A stretch of DNA of 37,163 nt from a bacterium (GTDB lineage Bacteria > Desulfobacterota > S145-22), in NCBI GenBank assembly GCA_027004185.1, contig JALTIG010000229.1:1-37163 (forward strand). Reading direction: 5' to 3'. Position 1 is the stretch's first letter, and each line of letters begins with the position of its first letter. The notes under the pieces are model-generated. The model made no database searches and was not told the origin of the DNA. It worked only from the letters and a program-made list of their open reading frames with translations. The translations under genes and the position numbers were made by a program. Positions 27,818-37,163 of this stretch are shown piece by piece.

Positions 27818-28732
27818 TTAATTCAATATATAGCGCCTGGGGTTGACGGGCACCCCGTTTAGACGGACTTCGTAGTGAAGATGGGGGCCTGTCGAGCGCC
27901 CTGTATTGCCGATCTCTCCGATCTTTTCCCCTCTTTTAACGTGCTGGCCAACTTTTACAAGAATCTTTGACAGGTGGCCATAGCGGGTTGTTATGCCGTG
28001 ACCGTGACTGATGATGATAAGATTTCCAAAACCTCCTTTTCTTCCCGTAAAGACAACGAGCCCATTTGCCGGGGCGATCACGGGTGTTCCGACCCGATTT
28101 GCAATATCAAGACCTTCATGAAATTGCTTGTGCCCCGTAAAGGGTGAAATCCGATATCCGAAGCCAGAAGTTTCGTATCCATAGGCCGGCCGGATAGATG
28201 GTGTAGAATCCAGGAGGTTCTTCCGACTTATCAGTTGTTCATGCAATTCTTTTAGGCTTTTCTGTTCAAATTTAGAAAGCCTTTCGAGGCGAAATAGGTC
28301 GTAGTGGAGTTGACGAATCTGTTCTGACTCTTCAGGGGAAAGGGTAGAAACATTGGAATCAGAAGGGACAAGATCCTCCGAAATCCCCCCAACACCCCAC
28401 ATATTCCCCCCATTTTGATCCAGGGGTTTCAGATTGGCGATTACACGTAATTTCTCATCCAGTTTTCTTACCTTAGCCACCTCGGCCTGGGCTTGGTGTA
28501 CCTCCTTTTCGAGTTTCGTTATTTGAGTTTTGTATACCTCTGTACAATGAACGATCTTATTGTATCTTAATTCATGAGAGGTATAATTCCATATGATATA
28601 TCCGGAGAGAGCCAGAAAGGATGGTATCAATATGGAGAAGAGGCCGATCACAAACCTTGGTATTTTAAAACGGCGGATTTTTGATTTCTTTGGGTTTCCA
28701 GGAAATACTACAATTTCATAATACTTTGCCAC
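27818..28732 (-). CDS. M23 family metallopeptidase (membrane-anchored, coiled-coil)
   Basis: TM segment, coiled coil, then HEGLDIANRVGTPVIAPANGLVVFTGRKGGFGNLIIISHGHGITTRYGHLS...GRSTGPHLHYEVR; GTG start with SD GGAGG preferred over supplied ORF start 29005, which runs antisense into the divergent gene. Confidence 0.9.
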   Translation of the reverse strand: MAKYYEIVVFPGNPKKSKIRRFKIPRFVIGLFSILIPSFLALSGYIIWNYTSHELRYNKIVHCTEVYKTQITKLEKEVHQAQAEVAKVRKLDEKLRVIANLKPLDQNGGNMWGVGGISEDLVPSDSNVSTLSPEESEQIRQLHYDLFRLERLSKFEQKSLKELHEQLISRKNLLDSTPSIRPAYGYETSGFGYRISPFTGHKQFHEGLDIANRVGTPVIAPANGLVVFTGRKGGFGNLIIISHGHGITTRYGHLSKILVKVGQHVKRGEKIGEIGNTGRSTGPHLHYEVRLNGVPVNPRRYILN

Positions 28733-28757
28733 CCTACCTCCCTCCGTATTATTTAAT

Positions 28758-28786
28758 TTTGTAGCAGATAAGGCATTCTTTGTCAA
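28758..28786 (-). promoter_or_regulatory. sigma70-like promoter for M23 gene
   Basis: minus strand TTGACA (28781-28786), 17-bp spacer, TACAAA (28758-28763). Confidence 0.65.
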
Positions 28787-28805
28787 GGTTGGAAACACAC
28801 ATTTT

Positions 28806-28834
28806 TTGACGCAGGACGCAAACATAGTTATAAT
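28806..28834 (+). promoter_or_regulatory. sigma70-like promoter for TMEM165/macrodomain/rtcB unit
   Basis: TTGACG (28806-28811), 17-bp spacer, consensus TATAAT (28829-28834). Confidence 0.8.
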
Positions 28835-28856
28835 ACATGTTAAAGGGGGTATTAAT

Positions 28857-29129
28857 ATGGACTGGAAACTCTTTTCCGTGACTTTTGGGACCATCTTTTT
28901 AGCGGAAATGGGGGACAAAACCCAGTTGGCCACGATCGCACTGACAGGAGAATCGAGGAAGCTGGTTACAGTTTTTCTCGGTGCGGCCAGTGCGCTTGTC
29001 ATCACTTCACTGATGGGTGTTCTCGCAGGAGGGATTATTTCCCGTTATGTTCCAGAGGTGATTGTTCAAAAGGTTGCTGCCCTCTTTTTTATTGTGACAG
29101 GGGTGCTCTTTTTGTTTGGGAAGGCCTAA
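28857..29129 (+). CDS. single-domain TMEM165/GDT1 (UPF0016) family membrane protein, 90 aa
   Basis: TIFLAEMGDKTQLATIAL (E-x-G-D-K-T motif), second hydrophobic helices; supplied ORF starts 28806 inside the promoter, ATG 28857 preferred. Confidence 0.88.
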   Translation: MDWKLFSVTFGTIFLAEMGDKTQLATIALTGESRKLVTVFLGAASALVITSLMGVLAGGIISRYVPEVIVQKVAALFFIVTGVLFLFGKA

Positions 29130-29168
29130 TGGGGTAATCAGTAGAAAAAAAATAAGGAGGGATGTTCA

Positions 29169-29711
29169 ATGAAGGTTAAGATTGATTCTTCCTCCCTTGA
29201 ACTTGTTCAGGGGGATATTACGCAACAGGAGACAGAGGCTATCGCCAATGCGGCCAATTCCAGACTCGCAGGTGGAGGAGGTGTGGATGGCGCTATCCAT
29301 CGGGCTGGAGGCCCCGCCATCATGGAAGAGTGTCGCAAGATTGGGGGATGCCCTACGGGACATGCTGTTTTGACCACTGGTGGTAACCTCAAGGCCAAGT
29401 ATGTTATCCACGCTGTAGGCCCAATCTACCGCGGTGGAAATAAGGGAGAGGCAGAACTTCTGAAAAGTGCGTATCTTTCCTGCCTTAAGATTGCTTCTGA
29501 AAGAGGCATAAAAAGTATTGCCTTTCCTTCCATAAGTACCGGTGTCTATGGCTATCCTATTGATGAGGCATCTCGTATCGCCTTAACCACATGCTGGGAT
29601 TATCTTATGGAACATCAAGAGATCGAGCTGATCCGCTTTGTACTTTTTGGAGAGGCAAATTACCGTGCCTATGAAAAGACCCTCAAGGCGCTTGAGCAGG
29701 AGCGGAGATGA
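29169..29711 (+). CDS. macrodomain (ADP-ribose-binding / O-acetyl-ADP-ribose deacetylase-like) protein
   Basis: VQGDITQQETEAIANAANSRLAGGGGVDGAIHRAGG, SIAFPSISTGVYGYPIDEAS. Confidence 0.95.
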   Translation: MKVKIDSSSLELVQGDITQQETEAIANAANSRLAGGGGVDGAIHRAGGPAIMEECRKIGGCPTGHAVLTTGGNLKAKYVIHAVGPIYRGGNKGEAELLKSAYLSCLKIASERGIKSIAFPSISTGVYGYPIDEASRIALTTCWDYLMEHQEIELIRFVLFGEANYRAYEKTLKALEQERR

Positions 29712-31150
29712 TAGATATATCCCTGGAACCGGTGGACGAGGTCCGCTGGCGTATCCCGAAAACAGGTGGGATGCGTGTGGAGGGGATTGTCTATGCCGAT
29801 CGGGAGCTCATTAAGACGCTCAAGACGGATGGAAGCCTCAGGCAGGTAGTCAATGTTGCACATCTGCCAGGTATTGTTAAGGCCTCCCTCGCCATGCCGG
29901 ATATTCATCAGGGTTATGGGTTCCCCATTGGAGGCGTCGCGGCCATGGAGATTGAGGGGGGGGTTATTTCACCGGGCGGTGTTGGTTATGACATCAACTG
30001 TGGATGCCGGGTCGTGCGCAGCAACCTGAAGGCTTCGGATTTGGCGAATGAATTGGATTTTCTTTTGAGTGAACTTTATCGGACGGTACCCTGTGGGGTA
30101 GGGGGAACAGGACGGTTTCATCTTTCCACAAAAGAGGTCCGCCAGGTCATGAGGGCGGGCGCCCATTGGGCCATTGAAAAGGGTCTGGGGGATTGGGAGG
30201 ACCTTGAATTTACGGAAGATTCCGGTGTCATGGATGCTGCGGACCCCTCGGTTATCAGTGACTATGCGATTAAACGGGGGCAAGATCAGTTGGGAACCTT
30301 GGGCTCAGGAAATCATTTTCTTGAGCTCAGCAGAGTGGAAGCTATCTTCGACGCAGAGACAGCGGAACACTTTGGTCTTTTCGAGGGTCAGCTCCTGATT
30401 TTCATCCACTCGGGATCTCGAGGGTTGGGTTATCAGATCTGCGATGATTTCCTTCACGAGATGGTTCAGCTCCAGAGCAAACTATCCTTTACCTTGCCCG
30501 ATCGGCAACTGGCGTGTGCCCCCATCTCCTCAGAGATGGGGAGGCGTTACTTTTCTGCCATGGCCTGTGCTGCCAATTATGCCTGGGCGAACCGCGAGAT
30601 CCTGATGACACTTGCGATCCGGGCATTTGAGGAAACCTTACACCTGAGCCCGAGAGAGCATGGATTCAGGCTTCTTTATGATGTGTGTCACAATATTGCC
30701 AAGATGGAAACCCACAAGGTTAATGGAAAACCACGAAAGGTATGTGTACACCGAAAAGGTGCAACTCGGGCCTTTCCGGCAGGTCATCCTTCTCTCCCCG
30801 AAGCTTTTAAGGCGATTGGCCAACCGGTCCTTATCCCTGGTGATATGGGAACAGCATCGTACATCCTTGTGGCGCAATCAGGGGCGATGGAAGAAACCTT
30901 TGGAAGCACGTGTCACGGGGCTGGTCGTTTGATGTCCCGTTCCCAGGCTATCAAACACCTGAACCGGCAGAAGATCATGAATTTTCTTGCGTCTCAAGGA
31001 ATTGCCATCCGCGCCAAGGGAAAGAAGACCCTGCTGGAAGAGGCACCAGACGCCTATAAGGATATCGATCGGGTGGTATCCGTCGTTGAGAAGGCCGGCA
31101 TATCTTCCCGTGTAGCCCGTCTGGTTCCCGTAGGGGTGATTAAAGGATAA
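29708..31150 (+). CDS. rtcB: RtcB family RNA-splicing ligase
   Basis: MPDIHQGYGFPIGGVAA, SPGGVGYDINCGCRV, LGTLGSGNHFLEL, HSGSRGLGYQI, VHRKGATRAFPAGHP, HGAGRLMSRSQA; ATGA overlap with macrodomain gene. Confidence 0.96.
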   Translation: MIDISLEPVDEVRWRIPKTGGMRVEGIVYADRELIKTLKTDGSLRQVVNVAHLPGIVKASLAMPDIHQGYGFPIGGVAAMEIEGGVISPGGVGYDINCGCRVVRSNLKASDLANELDFLLSELYRTVPCGVGGTGRFHLSTKEVRQVMRAGAHWAIEKGLGDWEDLEFTEDSGVMDAADPSVISDYAIKRGQDQLGTLGSGNHFLELSRVEAIFDAETAEHFGLFEGQLLIFIHSGSRGLGYQICDDFLHEMVQLQSKLSFTLPDRQLACAPISSEMGRRYFSAMACAANYAWANREILMTLAIRAFEETLHLSPREHGFRLLYDVCHNIAKMETHKVNGKPRKVCVHRKGATRAFPAGHPSLPEAFKAIGQPVLIPGDMGTASYILVAQSGAMEETFGSTCHGAGRLMSRSQAIKHLNRQKIMNFLASQGIAIRAKGKKTLLEEAPDAYKDIDRVVSVVEKAGISSRVARLVPVGVIKG

Positions 31151-31218
31151 CCCTTTCCCCTTATAGATCTTGTCTTCCACATACATAATTTCTTCATAAT
31201 TCCCTGTTGAGCCCCCTT

Positions 31219-31923
31219 TTACAGATAGACCCCTAACGTCTTTTCGAATATTTCCGGATTCTCTTTAACGGTTCGTTGAGTTCCATGATGGGTAATTCTC
31301 CCCTTCACCATAAAATAGAGGTGTTCTGCCAGGGCCACGGTAAATGGAACCTTTTCTTCTACCAACAGAACGGACACCCCTGACTCGTGGATTTGAGAAA
31401 TAGTTTCGCGCAGTTTTTCGACAAACAAGGGCATCAATCCGGTAGTAGGTTCATCCAAAAGTAAAAGTTTCGGATGGGTTAACAACGCGCGGGCGATCGC
31501 TACAGCCTGTTGTTCCCCTCCACTTAGTGTTCCCGCCTTCTGATCCAGCCGATTTTTCAAAAAGGGAAAAAGGGTTAGTATTTCATCAAGTCCTTCCGTA
31601 TCAAACCCATTCCACATCCCCGTTTTAAGGTTTTCCATGACGGTCATTACAGGGAAGAGCCCCCGTCCTTGAGGAACATACCCAATCCCCATTCGTGCAA
31701 TCCTGTAAGCCGGAAGCCTGGTTATCTCATTATCCTGAAAGAAGATTCTCCCTCTCTTTGCTTTCACCAGGCCAAGGATTGTTTTGAGGGTCGTGGTCTT
31801 CCCGGCCCCGTTTCGGCCCAACAAGCCAACGGTCTCATTCTCACCCACGGTAAGAGAAACCCCTTGGAGGATGTAACTTCGATCATAATAGGTATGGATA
31901 TCCTCAACCTTCAGAAGTTCCAT
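31219..31923 (-). CDS. livF: branched-chain amino acid-type ABC transporter ATP-binding protein
   Basis: GLLGRNGAGKTTTLKTILGL, LSGGEQQAVAIARALLTHPKLLLLDEPTTGLMP. Confidence 0.93.
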   Translation of the reverse strand: MELLKVEDIHTYYDRSYILQGVSLTVGENETVGLLGRNGAGKTTTLKTILGLVKAKRGRIFFQDNEITRLPAYRIARMGIGYVPQGRGLFPVMTVMENLKTGMWNGFDTEGLDEILTLFPFLKNRLDQKAGTLSGGEQQAVAIARALLTHPKLLLLDEPTTGLMPLFVEKLRETISQIHESGVSVLLVEEKVPFTVALAEHLYFMVKGRITHHGTQRTVKENPEIFEKTLGVYL

Positions 31924-32677
31924 GCCTCTTCTCCAAGATAGACGCGGCGAACCTCTGCATTTTTACTGATTTCTTCTGGTGTTCCTTCCGTCAGAACCCT
32001 TCCTTGATTCAGCACGGTCAATCTTTCACATAGCCTGACTACAAATTCGATACTGTGTTCAATCAAAACAACTGTTATAGATTCCGAAAGCTTCTGAATT
32101 AGCTTGAGGATCATTTCAGTTTCCTGCGGGCTGACCCCTTGAGTGGGTTCATCGAGAGAAGAAGGAGTGCAGGATTGGTGCTAAGGGCCAAAGCGATCTC
32201 CAAAACCTTTTGATCCCCATAGGAGAGATTGGCTGCCTGATGGTTTAGCTTGTCTTGAAGCCCCACCATCGTGGCAATTTCGAAAACCCTCTCCCTTTCT
32301 CTCTGCATGGATTCGATTCGCTTCAGGGGATGCCATGGGATCGGGTTACCAGCATTTACCCCAACCCAAATACTTTCAAAAACAGACATACCAGGAAAAA
32401 TAAGGGTCATCTGAAACGTTCGTCCAAGTCCCAACTTGCAGATTCTCTGAGGGGGTAATCCCGTAATATCCTGCTCCCGAAAATAGACCTTGCCCGATGT
32501 TGGTTTTATCTCCCCCGTAGTGACATTGAAAAGGGTTGTTTTCCCTGCACCGTTCGGTCCGATGATGCCACGAATCTCCCCTTCCTGCACCGTAATTGAA
32601 ACATCCTTCAGAGCTACCAACCCCCCGAAACGATGCGTAACCTCCTCAATCTTCAGCAGCGGCTCGGATATACTCAT
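31911..32677 (-). pseudogene. livG: frameshifted ABC transporter ATP-binding protein (LivG-like)
   Basis: ORF 32111-32677 carries Walker A IIGPNGAGKTTLFNVTTG and NLSYGDQKVLEIALAL but ends out of frame after ALLLLS; the other frame continues DEPTQGVSPQETEMILKLIQKLSESITVVLIEHS (ORF 31911-32114). Net frame change near 32153-32162. Confidence 0.9.
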
Positions 32678-33633
32678 AGGGATTCCTTATCGAGATGCCT
32701 CTCCATATATCCCATAATACCCTTTTTGGAGACCCGTAGGATGATTAGGATCAATATACCAAATAGGATAAGGTAGTGGGTCCACCATGCACTTACATAA
32801 TACTGGAAGAGAGAAAGGAGAAGTACACCGATGCAAGGGCCAATCAGGGTTCCGAGTCCCCCAACCAGGCACCAGACGATAGGGACAATGGACCAGTAAA
32901 GGCCAAAAAAATCCGTTGTTGTGTATCTAAGCGTCAAGGCGTACAATCCACCGCTCAAAGCCGTGAAAACAGCCGAAATGATAAAGGCCATCAGTTTGTA
33001 AGAGAAGATAGGATACCCGAGAAAACGGGCCCGTTTTTCATTTTCTCGAATGGAAATGAAAACCTTCCCAAGGGGCGCATGGACCATCCGCCTCAGAAAC
33101 ATGTAGCTCAGCACAAGGAAAAAGAGCACAAAAAAGTAATTTGCAACCGGATTATACAGAGAAATTTGGAATGTCCCCAGTGACATCCTCGGCAGGTTGA
33201 CCGTCAGGCCATCATTCCCCCCCGTCAGCCAAGACATATCCAGTGCAAGCAGTTGAAAGATGGCTGAAAAGAGAGCTGTTACAATCACAAAGTATGCCTC
33301 CGTGAGGTGCACACTCAAGACGCCTGTAAGAACAGATGCCAGTGCCCCTGCAACTACGGCGATTCCCAGCGACGCCAAGATCCCCATTTTTAGGATGCTC
33401 AAGGATAATACAAAGCCATAGGCCCCCACTCCGAAAAAAACAGAATGGCCAAGACTACACTGATTCGTATATCCCAGGCTCACATCATATCCCATGGCAA
33501 AGATGCTGAAAACCATCATCTGGATGAAAAGGGACTGAACCCCTCTCGGAAGGATCAGCCCCAGTCCAATCAAAATCCCCAAAAAGCAAAAATGAAAATA
33601 TGTTCTTTTGCCTATCCTTTTCGTCCGATTCAA
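32674..33633 (-). CDS. livM: branched-chain amino acid-type ABC transporter permease
   Basis: multi-TM, GYDVSLGYTNQCSLGHSVFFGVGAYGF, IRENEKRARFLGYPIFSYKLMAFIISA, GGLGTLIGPCIGV. Confidence 0.93.
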   Translation of the reverse strand: MNRTKRIGKRTYFHFCFLGILIGLGLILPRGVQSLFIQMMVFSIFAMGYDVSLGYTNQCSLGHSVFFGVGAYGFVLSLSILKMGILASLGIAVVAGALASVLTGVLSVHLTEAYFVIVTALFSAIFQLLALDMSWLTGGNDGLTVNLPRMSLGTFQISLYNPVANYFFVLFFLVLSYMFLRRMVHAPLGKVFISIRENEKRARFLGYPIFSYKLMAFIISAVFTALSGGLYALTLRYTTTDFFGLYWSIVPIVWCLVGGLGTLIGPCIGVLLLSLFQYYVSAWWTHYLILFGILILIILRVSKKGIMGYMERHLDKESL

Positions 33634-34499
33634 CGTTTTGTCGCCCCAAAAAGCCCCTCAGGCCGAAAGATTAGAACAATCACCATGACAATAAAGATTG
33701 CTGTCTTCGCCTGCGTTGGGGTTAATACAAATGCCAGCATGCCTTCAATAGAGCAGATAACCAAAGCCGCAATCAGTGTCCCTTTTAAGCTGCCCAGTCC
33801 TCCAATAATGACTACAATAAAGGAAAGCAAGATCACATCATTCCCCATGAGGTATGAAACCTGCGTGATGGGCGCTGCCAGGACGCCTCCCACAGAGGCG
33901 AGAACCGCGCCAAGTGCAAATGTTCCCATGAGCACCCGATTGACATTGATGCCCATGGCCTGTGCCATGTCGGCATCCTGCATGGAAGCCCGTACAAGGA
34001 TTCCAAGAGAGGTTCTGTAAAGAAAAAACCAGAGAGCTACAAGAATAAGCCCGGAGATGAATGCAATAACAAGCCGATAAACAGGATAATGAACCCCCAA
34101 GAGGTTGAAACCGGCCGCGATTGGTGAAGTGATCTTTTTGGGGATCCCACCGTAGGTAGCCAAGGCAATCTGTTGAATGATAAAAGACAGCCCGATGGTA
34201 GCTATCATTGTGAGGGAAGGATTGCCTTCAAAGGGACGAAGGACGAAGCGTTCCGTTGGGACAGCCGCCACTGCCACAATCAGGGGCACCACAGCCAGGG
34301 AAACCCAAAAATTTCCGAAATGGGAGAAGATTGTGAAAGCGAGTACAGCGCCAACCATATAGAAATCCCCGTGGGCCATGTTGACAATCCCCATCACCCC
34401 GAAGATAAGGGATAAGCCAAGGGAAATCAGCGCGATAATCATTCCCCAGATAAGACCATTGATGCATAGAAATAGAATGGTAGACAGCCATTCAGGCAC
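33630..34499 (-). CDS. livH: branched-chain amino acid-type ABC transporter permease
   Basis: multi-TM, LSLIFGVMGIVNMAHGDFYMVGA, VIIGGLGSLKGTLIAALVI, FRPEGLFG. Confidence 0.94.
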   Translation of the reverse strand: MPEWLSTILFLCINGLIWGMIIALISLGLSLIFGVMGIVNMAHGDFYMVGAVLAFTIFSHFGNFWVSLAVVPLIVAVAAVPTERFVLRPFEGNPSLTMIATIGLSFIIQQIALATYGGIPKKITSPIAAGFNLLGVHYPVYRLVIAFISGLILVALWFFLYRTSLGILVRASMQDADMAQAMGINVNRVLMGTFALGAVLASVGGVLAAPITQVSYLMGNDVILLSFIVVIIGGLGSLKGTLIAALVICSIEGMLAFVLTPTQAKTAIFIVMVIVLIFRPEGLFGATKR

Positions 34500-34531
34500 T
34501 ATTTTCCCTCTCGTCTTTTTGTGTAAGAAAA

Positions 34532-34559
34532 GGAGCGGGAGACCATTTTCTCCCGCTCC
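34532..34559 (-). terminator. hairpin between the substrate-binding-protein gene and livH
   Basis: GGAGCGGGAGA-CCATTT-TCTCCCGCTCC perfect 11-bp stem; on the minus strand followed by TTTTCTT. Confidence 0.8.
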
Positions 34560-34570
34560 CTAAAGAAATC

Positions 34571-35818
34571 TTAAAAGGGTTCCTTTGTACGATCCACTTC
34601 AGGCGTAAACTCAACCTCTTTGGCAGGGATACGTGCTACGACCCTCAAGGTGCCATGGTAAACCTGCTCCACATATAATCCTGTAATCGTCAGGTGGTCT
34701 TTTGCTCGGATCCTCATATTCCCTTGAGGAAATTCAACGCTTTCCTTACACTTCATGCCTTCCAGGGCCTTAATGACCTTTGGTGTGTCCTTACGGCTCT
34801 TCCAGCCGGTTTTTTCGATGGCCCTTTTCAGGGCAAAGAGAGGTTCCCATACCGCCCAGTCATAGGCCAGGACAAAACGCTTCCCTGTTCCGATTTCCAC
34901 GCCGTTTTTATCAACACCAATAATCTTTCGATAGATGCGATTGGCCTTGGTATTGAGCCCCGCAAGGGTAGTCGGATAGGGCGTGATACAGTATAGTCCC
35001 TCCGCCGGTTTGCCCAGTTTTTTGGGGTCATGACCGGACAAGACATATACCGCGCCAAGTTTCTTGATATGGGGTCGGATCGCATAAAGGTCACGAATAA
35101 ACGATAGGAAGTCTGATCCAAAATTGGCGAAGAAAACTGCATCCGCTTCTTTCGGGATTTTCCCCTTCAAATAGGGCAGAAAATCGCTGGTCATCATGGG
35201 TACGCGAATGGATTTTAGGACTTTTCCCCCGTTCTTTGTGACATATTTTTTGAACTCCTTTTCGTTCGAGATGCCCCACGAATAGTTCACCACGACCGTC
35301 ACCCATTTCTTGCCAATGTGCTCCACAGCGTACTTTGCCGCACCTTTACATTCCTCGCGAACACAGGTAGGGCTCTGAAATACATACCGATTCCCCTTCG
35401 TTGTAGAGATCTCTGTCGCGCCCGCGCAGGGGAAATAGACCGTTTTCAATTCCCTCGCGATTGGGCAGCAAGCAATAGCAATCCCGGAGCTATTGGAATC
35501 GAAGATAAAATCCACGCCATAGGTATTAACCAGCTTCCTAAACTTAAGTGTCGCGACTGATGCCTTGCTCTCCGTGTCTTCCACAATAAGCTTAACCGGC
35601 CGCCCTGCAATCCCTCCTTCCTTATTTATCTTAGCAACCGCTGCCCTCAGCACCTTTTCATGGGAATATCCATAAGCAGCCAAGACGCCGGTCTTATCTG
35701 CAATCATTCCGATCTTGATAGGATTTTCCCCTGCTGCGTTGACCTGAGTACCCGGAATGGCCCCAATGGTGCAGACCACAAGGATCAGTAAAAGAATAAA
35801 CCACCCATTTCTTTTCAT
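34571..35818 (-). CDS. ABC transporter substrate-binding protein (type I periplasmic binding, LivK-like)
   Basis: signal peptide MKRNGWFILLLILVVCTIGAIPGTQVNAA; PIKIGMIADKTGVLAAYGYSHEKVLRAAVAKINKEGGIAGRPVKLIVEDTES. Confidence 0.93.
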   Translation of the reverse strand: MKRNGWFILLLILVVCTIGAIPGTQVNAAGENPIKIGMIADKTGVLAAYGYSHEKVLRAAVAKINKEGGIAGRPVKLIVEDTESKASVATLKFRKLVNTYGVDFIFDSNSSGIAIACCPIARELKTVYFPCAGATEISTTKGNRYVFQSPTCVREECKGAAKYAVEHIGKKWVTVVVNYSWGISNEKEFKKYVTKNGGKVLKSIRVPMMTSDFLPYLKGKIPKEADAVFFANFGSDFLSFIRDLYAIRPHIKKLGAVYVLSGHDPKKLGKPAEGLYCITPYPTTLAGLNTKANRIYRKIIGVDKNGVEIGTGKRFVLAYDWAVWEPLFALKRAIEKTGWKSRKDTPKVIKALEGMKCKESVEFPQGNMRIRAKDHLTITGLYVEQVYHGTLRVVARIPAKEVEFTPEVDRTKEPF

Positions 35819-35892
35819 ACATATCCCTCCTTTGAGTTATCATTAGTTAGGAAAACACCTGTGAGGCATCACCTCCTTAACCTTTATTTAAT

Positions 35893-35920
35893 ATTTTAAA
35901 TAAATTTAAATCTCTGTCAA
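35893..35920 (-). promoter_or_regulatory. sigma70-like promoter for liv-type operon
   Basis: minus strand TTGACA (35915-35920), 16-bp spacer, TAAAAT (35893-35898). Confidence 0.65.
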
Positions 35921-36161
35921 GACTTATGCTGCGAGAAAAAAATAATCGTGGAAGTATCCCTTTGCCACGTCTCGGAACGCTTACAAGTTGAAAATGGTTT
36001 ATGAGGTAGTTTAACAAGCCAAACTTTTTTAGTAATTAGATAGGTGGGTGGTTTATAAAGCTGATAAGTTGCCATTATTAGGTATATGAAAGAACGCTTT
36101 ACTTTCCTGTTGTCATATTGTTTATCAAAAGGTCCTTAAACAAAGGGATTTTGTGTATGCA

Positions 36162-36195
36162 CGGAAAAAGGCGGAGATTACCCCACCTTTTTCCG
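36162..36195 (-). terminator. hairpin downstream of dnaK
   Basis: minus strand CGGAAAAAGGTGGGG-TAAT-CTCCGCCTTTTTCCG, 15-bp stem with two G-U pairs, 23 nt after the dnaK stop; no clear U-tract. Confidence 0.6.
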
Positions 36196-36217
36196 GATCG
36201 GTTGTATAAAAGTTCCG

Positions 36218-37163
<946 letters not shown>

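Noticed and set aside
28733-29005. N-terminal extension of the M23 peptidase ORF (MMTSALAAPRK...)
   Set aside because: Antisense to the TMEM165-like gene and includes the divergent promoters; a GTG start at 28732 with an SD GGAGG fits better.

Overview
37-kb bacterial chromosomal window with tightly packed, mostly housekeeping genes and operons on both strands. No rRNA, tRNA, CRISPR array or prophage was recognised. Gene content: a threonine-biosynthesis cluster (AlaC-like aminotransferase, hom, thrC, TPR lipoprotein); a UvrD/PcrA helicase with a LOG-family protein; a beta-barrel porin; a DUF362/4Fe-4S protein; a class II (B12) ribonucleotide reductase split by a LAGLIDADG intein; polA; a MoaD/ThiS-like protein; a trxB - cooT - small His-rich protein - map - ptsI series; an M23 peptidase - secA - argJ - flavin reductase - amidohydrolase region with a Sua5/YrdC gene; a half-size TMEM165/GDT1 protein with macrodomain and RtcB; a branched-chain amino-acid type ABC transporter (livKHMGF) in which livG is frameshifted; and the C-terminal part of dnaK. 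Observations most worth checking: (1) tandem NrdR-like boxes 31 bp apart overlapping the nrdJ promoter; (2) the intein sitting exactly before the catalytic Cys of NPCGE; (3) a ~97-nt nested inverted-repeat element in the DUF362/nrdJ intergenic region; (4) the livG frameshift at Walker B; (5) a translationally coupled macrodomain-RtcB pair behind a strong promoter; (6) a CooT-like protein next to a His-rich small protein with a near-perfect FNR-like site; (7) a palindromic repeat-like segment inside the UvrD linker. I did not find a clearly new multi-gene system; items 3 and 5 are the best candidates for something under-described. Everything was read by eye from the sequence and the supplied ORFs, with no database search.
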